A stretch of DNA of 16,352 nt from NCBI GenBank assembly GCA_035559715.1, contig DATMAW010000028.1:1-16352 (forward strand). Reading direction: 5' to 3'. The notes beneath the pieces were generated by a model. It searched no databases, was not told where the DNA came from, and worked only from the letters and a program-made list of their open reading frames with translations. Shown here one piece after another: positions 1 through 7,395 of the stretch (positions are counted from its first letter, which is position 1; every line of letters begins with the position of its first letter). Position numbers and translations under genes: made by a program. Source of the stretch: JACQHC01 sp035559715. Its GTDB lineage: Bacteria; Gemmatimonadota; Gemmatimonadetes; Gemmatimonadales; GWC2-71-9.

Positions 1-422
1 CGCAAGTGGAGGAGGCTATCCGGAACGTCGACTTCGGCAGGCACATGGCGCGGGGACGGGTCGCCATGGCCCAGAGTCGATGGCAGGACGCGGTCACGGC
101 GTTCCGCACCTTCCACGAGTCGCCCATCGGCGGTGGGCCGGTCAACGGGCTGTTCGAATTGGCCCAGGCGCACGACGCGGCCGGTAACGCGGATTCCGCG
201 CTGGCGTTGTACGGACGCGTGGCTGACACGCCGCGATTCTATCCGGACAACGGTCCGGCGCTCAAGCGGCTGGGCGAGCTGTACGAGCAGCGGGGCGATC
301 GCGAGAAGGCGATCGAGTACTATGGCCGGCTCGTGGACCTGTGGAAAAACGCGGATCCGGAGTTGCAGCCGGTCGTGAATCAGGTGAAGCAGCGAATGGC
401 GAGACTGGTGGGAGAGAGATGA
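1..422 (+). CDS. C-terminal part of a TPR protein, probably a kinase/TPR paralogue (5' end outside window)
   Basis: The reading frame is open to the left edge, so only the last roughly 139 residues are visible and the GTG at position 6 is not a credible start. The visible part is helical TPR-like sequence: a repeat around SRWQDAVTAFRTF, then AQAHDAAGNADSALALYGRV, then a last unit LGELYEQRGDREKAIEYYGRL. Of its final 30 residues, 23 are identical to the end of the complete kinase/TPR protein encoded at 792-3968, including the ending MARLVGER. I therefore infer that it is the tail of a tandem paralogue with an N-terminal kinase domain upstream of the window. That domain is not seen, so it could instead be a TPR-only protein. 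The stop TGA (420-422) overlaps an ATG at 419 in an ATGA arrangement, which would couple it to the next reading frame if that frame is translated. Confidence 0.85.
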   Translation, partial: QVEEAIRNVDFGRHMARGRVAMAQSRWQDAVTAFRTFHESPIGGGPVNGLFELAQAHDAAGNADSALALYGRVADTPRFYPDNGPALKRLGELYEQRGDREKAIEYYGRLVDLWKNADPELQPVVNQVKQRMARLVGER

Positions 423-799
423 GACGGTCGTCCGGAAGGGTGGGCGAGGATTCGCAAGCTTGGGCGGGCGCGGTCCGGACCGCGAACGCAGGATTCAAAG
501 CCGAGGGGAGCGGCTCCGAAGCCTCGGAGAGGGTCGCCGAAGGCTCGGATGGGCTCGCCGGAGCTTCGGACAGGCTCGCCGGAGCTTCGGATGGGCTCGC
601 CGAGGCTTCGGATGGGCTCGCCGAACCTCCGGATGGGCTGGCCGAAGCTCGGGATACACCCGCCGAAGGCTCGGAGAGGGCCGCCGAAGCCGGGGAAGGG
701 GTCGCCGACGCTCCGGATACGCCGTCCTCAGGGCGGCGCTGGTTGGCCAAGCACCTGATTCCCAGTGGCTTAGACCGGCAGACCGGACGAGATGGCTGA
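419..799 (+). CDS. Possible 126-residue heptapeptide-repeat protein between the kinase paralogues
   Basis: No family is recognised and translation is unproven. The frame starts at ATG 419, overlaps the upstream stop by 4 bp (ATGA), follows a purine-rich GGAGAG, and ends at a TGA (797-799) that overlaps the next ATG at 792 by 8 bp. That fit at both ends is the main argument for a real gene. Residues from about 29 to 105 are degenerate copies of a seven-residue unit, best form S-D-G-L-A-E-A, giving an acidic, Ala/Gly/Ser-rich tract with Leu and Ala at heptad spacing. The glycine in each unit argues against a stable coiled coil. The last 22 residues are not repetitive and are basic (starting RRWLAKH). 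By my count GC at third positions is about 71%, compatible with coding here. Against it, the other frames over the repeat are also open, as expected of a stop-free 21-bp minisatellite, so this could be a spacer. No signal peptide is visible. Confidence 0.35.
   Translation: MRRSSGRVGEDSQAWAGAVRTANAGFKAEGSGSEASERVAEGSDGLAGASDRLAGASDGLAEASDGLAEPPDGLAEARDTPAEGSERAAEAGEGVADAPDTPSSGRRWLAKHLIPSGLDRQTGRDG
503..733 (+). repeat. 21-bp tandem repeat (minisatellite), about 10 degenerate units
   Basis: Units of exactly 21 bp can be laid end to end at 503, 524, 545, 566, 587, 608, 629, 650, 671, 692 and 713. The best-conserved core (545-649) differs by only a few bases per unit, while the outer units are decayed. 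Each unit reads TCGGATGGGCTCGCC followed by a variable GA/GCT end. Because 21 is divisible by 3, adding or losing a unit would not shift any reading frame. The tract fills most of the 369-bp gap between the neighbouring kinase/TPR stop (422) and the next kinase start (792); apart from the repeat and the ORF over it I see nothing else in that gap. Copy number is likely to vary between strains. Confidence 0.85.
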
Positions 800-3700
800 G
801 CTACAAGACCGCCTTGCCGCCGCGCTGGGCTCCGGCTACCGCATCGAGAAAGAACTCGGTGGCGGTGGGATGTCGCGGGTCTTCTTGGCCGAAGAAGTCG
901 AGCTTGCCAGGAGGGTGGTGATCAAGGTCCTTCCCCCTGAGATGTCGGCCGGCGTGAACGTGGACCGGTTCCGCCGCGAGATTCAGCTCGCCGCGAAGCT
1001 CCAGCATCCGCATGTCGTGCAGCTACTCACCGCCGGTGCGTCGGGTGACCTGCTGTACTACGTCATGCCGTTCATCCAGGGCGAGAGCCTCAGGGCCAAG
1101 CTCGCGCGGGAGGGCGAGCTGCCCATCTCTGAGGCCGCGCGGATTCTGCGGGAGGTGGTGGACGCCCTGGCATACGCGCACCGGCACGGCGTCGTACATC
1201 GCGACATCAAGCCGGACAACGTGCTGCTTTCCGAGGGCCATGCGGTGGTCACGGATTTCGGCGTGGCCAAGGCGGTGAGCGAATCTACCGGGGCCGGCTC
1301 GTCCCTGACGTCGCTCGGCGTGGCCCTGGGAACGCCGGCGTACATGGCGCCGGAGCAGGCCGTGGCGGATCCGCACGTGGATCATCGCGCGGACATCTAC
1401 GCCGTCGGCGTGCTCGCCTACGAGATGTTGTGTGGGCGACTGCCGTTCGCCGCCAGCACGCCGCAAGGGTTGCTCGCCGCCCATGTAACCGAAGCGCCCG
1501 AGCCTGCCACGCGACACCGCGCCACGGTCCCCGAGGGGCTGAACGCGCTGATCATGCGGTGTCTTGCCAAGAAGGCAGCCGATCGATGGCAGCGAGCGGA
1601 GGAGTTGCTCCCCCAGCTGGATGTGGTCCTCACCCCGGCGACGGGTGGGATCACCCCGACGGGTACGAAACCCCACCCTGCATTTACCGCCTCCGATGCC
1701 GCGCGCGCGTACGCGCAAGCGCATCCGGGCCGGGTGGCGGGGCTGTTCGTAACGGCGTCGGTCGTCGTTCTGCTCGTCGTCTATGCCGTGGTCCAATTGC
1801 TGGGTTTGCCCGATTGGGTGTTCTACGGAGCAATTGCGCTGTTGGCCGTCGGCATGCCGATCATTGTGCTCACCGGCAGGCACGAGCGTCAACGCGCGGT
1901 TGCCACGATGGCGGGCACGCCGTTGGCGACGCCCACCGGAGTGCAACGGCACCTCACCTGGCGGCGAGCGTTCGCCGGCGGCGGGATCGCCTTCGGTGGC
2001 CTGGCGGTGCTGGCGAGCGCGTACATGACGATGCGCGTCCTGGGGATCGGCCCGGTCGGCTCCCTGGTGGCCTCCGGCGTCCTGGCGGAGCGTGAACGAA
2101 TTGTGCTCGCTGAGTTCGAGAATCAAACCAGTGACTCGGTTCTAGGCGAAACGGTTACCGAGTTGTTCCGGATCGATCTGGCGCAATCTCCGAGCGTGAC
2201 CGTGCTGGAAGATGTCCAGGTCCGAAACGTTCTTCAGCGGATGGATCAGCCGGCGGGCGCCAGCATCACGGCGGAGGTGGCACGTGATATCGCCGAACGT
2301 GAGGGTCTCAAGGCCATTCTCACGGGAGAGTTACGCTCGTTGGGAAGCGGATTTGTGCTTTCCGCCCAGTTGATCGCGGCGACCGGTGAGGTGCTTTGGG
2401 CTGGTCGGGAGAACTCGGCCGGACCCGACGACCTGGCCGGGGCGATCGATCGCCTGTCCGGCAACCTGCGGGCAAAGGTCGGTGAGTCTCTCCGCACCAT
2501 ACGGGCGGATCCGCCGCTCGAGCAGGTGACGACGCGGTCTACGGAGGCGCTGCGACTCTTCGCGCAAGCTGATCGCGCCAACAACCTGGGGGACGGCCGC
2601 GGGGCGATTGCAATTCTGGAGCGAGCCATCGCCGCGGACTCGAACTTCGCCATGGCGTATCGGAAGCTCGGGATCATCGTCGCGAACTGGAGTTTGGGAG
2701 AGGAGCGGTACAAATGGGCCTTCACGAGGGCGTACGAGCTGCGCCACCGCCTCACCGAGCGCGAGCGCTATCTCGCCGAGGCGGGCTACCACAGTTATGT
2801 GGAGGAGAATCGTGAAGCGACCATGGCGAGTTATCGGACATTGCTTGACAAGTATCCCAACGACCGTGTGGCGCTGAACAACCTGGGAGTGGCGTATTCG
2901 CAGGTCGGACGGCGAGCGGAGGCTTTGGATCTGTACCGCCGATTGATCGCCATCGGTGGCGCTCCGGCAACGGCGTACACCAATGCCATCGAATCCTCCT
3001 ACGAGCTGGGGCGGCGGGACACTGCGCTCGCGACCCTGGCGGCGTTTGAAGCCGCGTACCCGGCGAATGTGGCGGTTCGGTCAATCCGAGCGGGTATCGC
3101 AGCCGCCGAGGGCCGGTACGATTCCGCCGCCGCGGGATTCCGCGCGCATCGCGAGCAGCATCGCGGGACTCCCGAACTGGAGGCGGGAGCGCTCTTCAAC
3201 CTGGCGGGCCTGGAGCAGTTGCGCGGACGCCCGGCGGCCGCCCAGCGGCTCAGGGCGGACGCGTTGCGCCTGGCGCGCCAGGCCGGCTTTTCCTGGGCGG
3301 ACGGCGCGCCGCCGGCGGAGGTCCTGGAGCTGGAGAGCCGGGCGAATGTGGCGCTCTGGTACCACGGGGATGGTCCGCGGGCCGCGTCCCTGATGGACGA
3401 AGCGCTGCGGCGTCATCCATTGGAACGACGCCCCGAAGGCCAGCGGAATACTCTGGGATATGCCGATTTCTATGCCCGGGCAGGTCGCGTCGAGCGCGCG
3501 AGGTCGCTGATGGAACGCCATCGCGCCCAGATGGACGAACGAGAGCGTGCGGACCCTGATGCTGCCTGGTACCGGGCCCTGGCAGCCATCGCTCTGGCGG
3601 AGGGGCGCTACCAGGAGGCGATCGACAATCGTGTTCGTGTGCGGGAGGAGATTCCCGACTGCGCGCTGTGCGAGCTGTTCGACATCGGCGAGGCCCACGA

Positions 3701-3968
3701 CCGCGCGGGCCGGCCGGACTCGGCGATCGCGTACTACGAGCGCTTCTTGACCACTCCGGACATCGAGCGCCTGGGCTGGGATGCAGGGCTTCGTGCGGTG
3801 ATCCTTCGTCGGCTCGGGGAGCTGTCCGAGGCGCAGGGCCACCGCGAGAAGGCGTTGGACTACCACGGCCAGTTCGTGGACCTGTGGAAGGACGCAGAGG
3901 CCGAGTTGCAGCCGGTGGTGAGCGGGGTGAAGGCGCGCATGGCGAGACTGGTGGGAGAACGGCGATGA
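792..3968 (+). CDS. Ser/Thr protein kinase with TM helices, TolB/FlgO-like domain and TPR repeats
   Basis: A 1058-residue membrane protein kinase of the eukaryotic (Hanks) type, expected to phosphorylate Ser/Thr on unknown targets. The kinase domain spans about residues 16-275: glycine loop G23-x-G25 to V30, catalytic Lys45, helix-C Glu63, HRD with Asp138, Asn143, DFG with Asp155, and APE at 186-188. All catalytic residues are present. Hydrophobic stretches at about 315-339, 343-361 and 394-415 give three membrane passes, which would place the C-terminal half outside the cytoplasm (inference). Residues about 436-568 (starting RIVLAEFENQTSDS) resemble the TolB/FlgO-like alpha/beta domain often found after such kinases, and about 580-1050 are TPR units. 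The ATG at 792 fits the family, which starts roughly 17-20 residues before the glycine loop; the ribosome binding site is weak and the start overlaps the preceding frame by 8 bp, so coupling is plausible. It converges on the - strand operon with a 22-bp gap. Confidence 0.95.
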   Translation: MAELQDRLAAALGSGYRIEKELGGGGMSRVFLAEEVELARRVVIKVLPPEMSAGVNVDRFRREIQLAAKLQHPHVVQLLTAGASGDLLYYVMPFIQGESLRAKLAREGELPISEAARILREVVDALAYAHRHGVVHRDIKPDNVLLSEGHAVVTDFGVAKAVSESTGAGSSLTSLGVALGTPAYMAPEQAVADPHVDHRADIYAVGVLAYEMLCGRLPFAASTPQGLLAAHVTEAPEPATRHRATVPEGLNALIMRCLAKKAADRWQRAEELLPQLDVVLTPATGGITPTGTKPHPAFTASDAARAYAQAHPGRVAGLFVTASVVVLLVVYAVVQLLGLPDWVFYGAIALLAVGMPIIVLTGRHERQRAVATMAGTPLATPTGVQRHLTWRRAFAGGGIAFGGLAVLASAYMTMRVLGIGPVGSLVASGVLAERERIVLAEFENQTSDSVLGETVTELFRIDLAQSPSVTVLEDVQVRNVLQRMDQPAGASITAEVARDIAEREGLKAILTGELRSLGSGFVLSAQLIAATGEVLWAGRENSAGPDDLAGAIDRLSGNLRAKVGESLRTIRADPPLEQVTTRSTEALRLFAQADRANNLGDGRGAIAILERAIAADSNFAMAYRKLGIIVANWSLGEERYKWAFTRAYELRHRLTERERYLAEAGYHSYVEENREATMASYRTLLDKYPNDRVALNNLGVAYSQVGRRAEALDLYRRLIAIGGAPATAYTNAIESSYELGRRDTALATLAAFEAAYPANVAVRSIRAGIAAAEGRYDSAAAGFRAHREQHRGTPELEAGALFNLAGLEQLRGRPAAAQRLRADALRLARQAGFSWADGAPPAEVLELESRANVALWYHGDGPRAASLMDEALRRHPLERRPEGQRNTLGYADFYARAGRVERARSLMERHRAQMDERERADPDAAWYRALAAIALAEGRYQEAIDNRVRVREEIPDCALCELFDIGEAHDRAGRPDSAIAYYERFLTTPDIERLGWDAGLRAVILRRLGELSEAQGHREKALDYHGQFVDLWKDAEAELQPVVSGVKARMARLVGERR

Positions 3969-3990
3969 CGGGCGGTCACCGGCGAACGCC

Positions 3991-4482
3991 CTAGTCCTGC
4001 TTCGCCACCAGCTCGCTCGCGTACAGGGAGAGTTCGTCGTCCGCCAGGAAAATGTTGAGATCGCCCACGATCACGCGCGGATAGTGCAGGGTGGGGTCGT
4101 ACTCCACGTACAGCGAGTCGGCGAGAGAGTTGATCGCGATCTGGATCTGCGTGAATAGCCCTTCCACCGAGAAATAGTACTTCAGCGACGAATCCGGCAC
4201 GGCCGTGGAACTGTCCGTGTACGTGGCGGCCACGACCGTCGTATCCCTGACCTCGACGATCACCTCCCGTAACAGATCTTCGCGACACTCGCACACGCGG
4301 TCGAACTTGTACTGGTAGTTCGCCGGTCGGGCGGCCCTCCAGAGCTCGTACCGGCGGTTCAACTCCTTCTGAACGGCTTCCCACCGCGTACTGGTGAACG
4401 TCACGCTCTCGCACGCGGATAGCGTTGCCATGAGCAGGATGGCGACGGCCACGCGGAACCGTCTTGCGGCGTCACCGTTCAA
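3991..4482 (-). CDS. DUF6174-like lipoprotein
   Basis: A 163-residue predicted lipoprotein. The N-terminus has basic residues (R7, R8, R10), a hydrophobic core and a lipobox LSAC with lipidated Cys24. The mature part carries the pattern I associate with DUF6174: an early Trp and Tyr (W34, YELW), NYQYKF, a C64-x-C66 pair, a beta-rich middle (REVIVEVRD) and a final YDPTLHYPRVI block followed by an acidic stretch. The function of that family is unknown. The start is a TTG (4480-4482) lying inside the end of the upstream lipoprotein gene, an 11-bp overlap that suggests translational coupling. A GTG at codon 11 is possible but would remove the positive charges from the signal peptide. Stop is TAG. 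It is the last gene of its operon and ends 22 bp from the convergent kinase gene. Confidence 0.85.
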   Translation of the reverse strand: MNGDAARRFRVAVAILLMATLSACESVTFTSTRWEAVQKELNRRYELWRAARPANYQYKFDRVCECREDLLREVIVEVRDTTVVAATYTDSSTAVPDSSLKYYFSVEGLFTQIQIAINSLADSLYVEYDPTLHYPRVIVGDLNIFLADDELSLYASELVAKQD

Positions 4483-5431
4483 CGGCAGACCTCGCGAGTT
4501 CCGCCTCCGCTGCGATGTAGCCGAACGCCGCCCACTGGTTGCGGCCCGCCACGATTGCCCGGAACACCAGGTCGGCTTCGGCCGGGTGCTCGTTGTACAG
4601 ATGCCAGTTCCCTACTCCGTAGGCTGTCGTGACGTCCTGCAACGAAACCTCCCCCGACCCCGTCGGGCGGTACAGCGAGTCGGGCGGGAAGATACCCTTG
4701 TACATCAGCAGCAATCGGTGATAGGCGTCGTTCTCGATGATGTCCATGTCCGGGGCGATCGGTTCCAACAACTGCGCGGCCTCGGCAGACCGGCCGAGCC
4801 GCCGCAGCGTCATATACAACCAATGCGAGGTGGCGACCACCGCGTCCGGGTTGTTCGATACCGCGAGACATTGGCGGTAGGAGCGCAGGGCGTTCTCGAA
4901 ATCGCCCTTGAGATAGTACGCCAGCCCCAGGTGATACCAGATGTTGAATTGCAGCGTGCTCGTGGGGATGCCACGGGCGTTCGGCTGACCGTCGGGCTCG
5001 ACTTCGTCGGGCGTACCGGCCACGAGATCGGCGGCACGCTCGAAGTCGTGAATGGCCCGGTCGAACTGCCGCAGGGTGATGTACCGATGACCTCGATGCC
5101 GATAGAACCGCGCGTCGTTGGCGAACCGCTCGATACCGTCGCTGAAGACTGCCACGGCGTCGCGATACCGCCCGAGATAGGCGAGGCGACGGCCGACCCA
5201 GATCAGGGCGTCGGCGCTGTTGGGCTCGCGCTCGAGCACGGCGCGCGCATCGGCCAACTCTGCTTCGCGGGCCTGCCGGACGCTGTCGGAGAGCGGTGGT
5301 GCGCGCAGCGTGTCGCCGAGCAGGGAGATCGCTTCAACGCCGGCGGGCAGCCGATCCGCGCCCCGCTCCGCGCAGCCGGCGGTCGCAAGCCAGGCAAGAG
5401 TCCAAACGCAAACGCCGGCCAGTCGGCTCAC
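4472..5431 (-). CDS. TPR-repeat lipoprotein
   Basis: I place the start at GTG 5431 rather than at the farthest upstream start (5590). The GTG follows AGGGG by 7 bp and opens a lipoprotein signal sequence (MSRLAGVCVWTLAWLATAGC) with Cys20 as the lipidated residue. The longer form would add an Arg/Ser-rich leader overlapping the upstream gene by 83 bp. The product is 319 residues. TPR helices are visible: DARAVLEREPNSADALIWVG with RYRDAVAVFSDGIERF, RHRGHRYITLRQFDRAIHDF, and IWYHLGLAYYLKGDFENALR followed by a further pair. The C-terminal part (after PDMDIIEND) is probably also helical repeat. TPR lipoproteins are usually scaffolds for protein assemblies at the membrane; the partner here is unknown. 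It sits 76 bp after the 576-residue protein and overlaps the DUF6174-like lipoprotein by 11 bp, so the three are likely co-transcribed. Confidence 0.88.
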   Translation of the reverse strand: MSRLAGVCVWTLAWLATAGCAERGADRLPAGVEAISLLGDTLRAPPLSDSVRQAREAELADARAVLEREPNSADALIWVGRRLAYLGRYRDAVAVFSDGIERFANDARFYRHRGHRYITLRQFDRAIHDFERAADLVAGTPDEVEPDGQPNARGIPTSTLQFNIWYHLGLAYYLKGDFENALRSYRQCLAVSNNPDAVVATSHWLYMTLRRLGRSAEAAQLLEPIAPDMDIIENDAYHRLLLMYKGIFPPDSLYRPTGSGEVSLQDVTTAYGVGNWHLYNEHPAEADLVFRAIVAGRNQWAAFGYIAAEAELARSAVER

Positions 5432-5507
5432 TTCCGTGCCCCTGTTGGTCCTGCGCCGAAGGCTATTCACTCGATTGAGCCGCCGCAAACTGCGCGCACC
5501 GCTTGAC

Positions 5508-7238
5508 CTACTGCCTGACCTCGACCACGCGCTCAGACCGCAGCGTGCGACCGGCGATATCCATTGTGATCTCGAGCGCGAACCGGCCACGCGCGCCCTG
5601 GGGAAGCGTCACGGCGACCGACTGAGGGTATATGCCCACACCCGGGACTGCCACGCTCCAACTCAGGCGCACCACCGGCTGCCGCCGACCTGTCGGACTC
5701 AGCCGCTCCGCCGCGCGTCGAAGCCAGCTTGCACCCGCTCGTGTGGCGGTGAGCGTCACGCGGGCCGTGCCGGGGCTGGTGTCGCCGAGGTAGGTCTCCC
5801 AGTAGAGACCGACGGGCGTGCCCGGTGCGACGGCCGCGTGCGTGAGCATCGAGTCGAACAGTAGCTCGAGTACGGCCGGCACCGAGTCCGGATCGTGAGC
5901 CGCGAACAGAAGAGGCTGAGACATCGCAACCCCGTCGGGTCGGCGAAGCGAGAGCCAGAATCGCTCGCGGCCCGCAACGCCGCTGTCGCCATGCGGCAAC
6001 GCTTCCACGCTCACCAGGGCGCCGCGCGCCGGAACCGTGGCGGCCAGGCGGTAGGGCCCCTGGGCGCTGTCACGCGCCATCACGGGCGTGGCGTCAGGGC
6101 CCGCGGTGATCACCAGCGCAGCCCCGATTGGCTGTTCCGCGACTCCTCGCTCCTGGCCTCTCTTCGTCGCCCCTCGCCCCCCCTCGCCCCTAGCGAGTAT
6201 CGGCCGTTCGAACGCCGCCATGACGATCGCCGAGTCACCACGCCAGAAGACTGTAACCTGGGGATCGAGGGCCACGAAGTCACGCGCGTACGGCGCCGCG
6301 TAGCCCGACCTGGGGCGGTCAGGATCGATGTTCCATGCCCCCGGTTGCAGGGTCGCTGGATCCTCCACGAATCTCCGTGGCGGGAGGAACTCTCGGGCGC
6401 GGGGAGCGTGACGGGCGATCACATGGACCGTGGCTCGGTCGGCGGTACGCCACGGGTCGTCGCGCTCCCATCCCACGGGCCAGCCGTATCGCAGGAGTAA
6501 CCGCTCCAGGTCGTTACCCCACGTCATGGCATAGGGGGATCGCGAGTCGGGCTGCAGCGCGTTCAGCACGCGCCGGCTGTAATGCTCGGTGCGGCGCTCG
6601 TTCCCGGGCGTGAGGTACAGGGGGTCGGCGAGCCACCAGATCGTCGTGTTAAGACGCTCGCGCTGCTCGCACGACGCTCTCCCGTAATCCCGGGGCCGTT
6701 GCGCGAGGACCTCCGACAGGTCGGTCCAGCGGCAGCGCTCGTGGGTGGGCATACTCAGGAGAGCCTCGGTATAGCTCGAGTCGGCGGCCGCGAACTGCCG
6801 CGCCGCGTGCTGGGCGAAAGCACGGAGGGAGTAACACCACCAGAGAGTGCCGCGACACTGAAGCGCGGCATTCAGCGCCTCGGCTCCGCGATCCGCTTCG
6901 ACGAGGTAACGGACCCGTTGGCCCGCAATCCAATCATCACTCGGGGCCATGCGGGCGAGACTGTCCAGTTGGTCGAGCAGGCGCTCACGTGCTTGCCGAA
7001 TGCGCGGGTGCTCGGGCGGCGGCACCCAATCATCGTCATCGTCGTGCCAGTAACAGAAGCGGCCCACGACCTCGTCGCACCGACCGCCCGATCCCCCCGC
7101 GGACCGTGGCAGGTAGTCGAGCCGCAGGCGCTCGAAGGCGGCCTGCGCGGCTCGGGCGGCTGCGAGGATCGCGGTGGAGTCCGGCAGGCCGGCCAAGCTG
7201 TGGAGCAGGAGGACCGTGTTGAGTGCGATGAGGAGCAT
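5508..7238 (-). CDS. Exported protein of unrecognised family, 576 residues
   Basis: I do not recognise a named family. The start ATG at 7238 is the most upstream possible and gives a hydrophobic N-terminus (MLLIALNTVLLLHSLAG) that could be a signal peptide, though it lacks an N-terminal positive charge, and I see no good ribosome binding site. Residues about 54-75 hold two Cys and a run of five Asp (66-70); about 100-165 look like one or two TPR-type helical pairs. A conserved-looking central block runs from about 200 to 260 (WWLADPLYLTPGNERR, then WGNDLERLLLRYGWP) and resembles in layout the GWxTD-type regions of Bacteroidota and Gemmatimonadota proteins, but not closely enough to name it. 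From about 370 to the end the pattern is beta-rich, probably immunoglobulin-like. Residues 350-368 are a Gly/Arg-rich insert (separate entry). First gene of the - strand operon. Confidence 0.88.
   Translation of the reverse strand: MLLIALNTVLLLHSLAGLPDSTAILAAARAAQAAFERLRLDYLPRSAGGSGGRCDEVVGRFCYWHDDDDDWVPPPEHPRIRQARERLLDQLDSLARMAPSDDWIAGQRVRYLVEADRGAEALNAALQCRGTLWWCYSLRAFAQHAARQFAAADSSYTEALLSMPTHERCRWTDLSEVLAQRPRDYGRASCEQRERLNTTIWWLADPLYLTPGNERRTEHYSRRVLNALQPDSRSPYAMTWGNDLERLLLRYGWPVGWERDDPWRTADRATVHVIARHAPRAREFLPPRRFVEDPATLQPGAWNIDPDRPRSGYAAPYARDFVALDPQVTVFWRGDSAIVMAAFERPILARGEGGRGATKRGQERGVAEQPIGAALVITAGPDATPVMARDSAQGPYRLAATVPARGALVSVEALPHGDSGVAGRERFWLSLRRPDGVAMSQPLLFAAHDPDSVPAVLELLFDSMLTHAAVAPGTPVGLYWETYLGDTSPGTARVTLTATRAGASWLRRAAERLSPTGRRQPVVRLSWSVAVPGVGIYPQSVAVTLPQGARGRFALEITMDIAGRTLRSERVVEVRQ
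6143..6193 (-). repeat. G-rich low-complexity insert inside a coding region
   Basis: On the coding (-) strand this stretch is almost purely purine, with runs of four, seven and four G separated by CGA at 6170-6190, a pattern able to form a G-quadruplex. It encodes the Gly/Arg/Glu-rich segment 350-368 of the 576-residue protein, between two ordinary beta-rich regions, and looks like an in-frame insertion of repeat DNA. It resembles the G-rich repeats in the 3' end of the AI-2E gene. Confidence 0.55.
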
Positions 7239-7280
7239 CGCGAGAAACTTCGGACCACCGGAGGCTATTGGGCAGGGGGT

Positions 7281-7395
7281 GACGGCGATGGCAAGCGATG
7301 ACAGGCAACAGCGAGCAATGTACGGTTCGGTGCGCCGTCATCGCCCGTCATCGCCCGTCATCGCTCATCATCCCCCATCATCGCCCGTCGCTCGC
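7281..7395. repeat. Decamer tandem repeat with inverted arms, between operons
   Basis: From 7336 to 7395 there are six consecutive 10-bp units: cgtcatcgcc twice, then cgtcatcgct, catcatcccc, catcatcgcc and cgtcgctcgc. To the left, 7284-7313 carries the reverse complement of the same unit (ggcgatggca, agcgatgaca, ggcaacagcg), so 7284-7313 can pair imperfectly with 7336-7365 around a loop of about 22 bases. The right side runs through the stop codon and last residues (SASDGR) of the M16 protease gene. It fills the gap between the protease stop (7378) and the next start (7238). A role as terminator or mRNA 3' structure for the protease transcript is possible; there is no clear U-tract. The same unit recurs at 16021-16134. 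Confidence 0.75.

Noticed and set aside
262..750. Ser/Ala/Pro-rich - strand frame across the 21-bp repeat, and further + strand frames at 460-921 and 549-758
   Set aside because: All are open because the 21-bp repeat lacks stops; none has start and stop overlaps with neighbours as the 419-799 frame does.
1023..2126. 367-codon - strand frame opposite the kinase domain
   Set aside because: It is a shadow of an unambiguous kinase sequence and is rich in Arg/Gly/His without motifs.
3965..3994. Small ATGA-overlapping frame after the kinase stop, mirroring the one at 419
   Set aside because: It is only nine codons before a TAG and shows no repeat; probably chance from the similar gene ends.
4394..5506. 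370-codon + strand frame opposite the two lipoprotein genes
   Set aside because: The translation has no recognisable domain, while the opposite strand has signal peptides, lipoboxes and TPR motifs.
5432..5590. Longer N-terminus of the TPR lipoprotein starting at 5590
   Set aside because: It would bury the lipoprotein signal 50 residues inside, overlaps the upstream gene by 83 bp, and the GTG at 5431 has a good ribosome binding site.
7336..7395. The decamer array as a CRISPR
   Set aside because: The units are 10 bp and contiguous, with no spacers.
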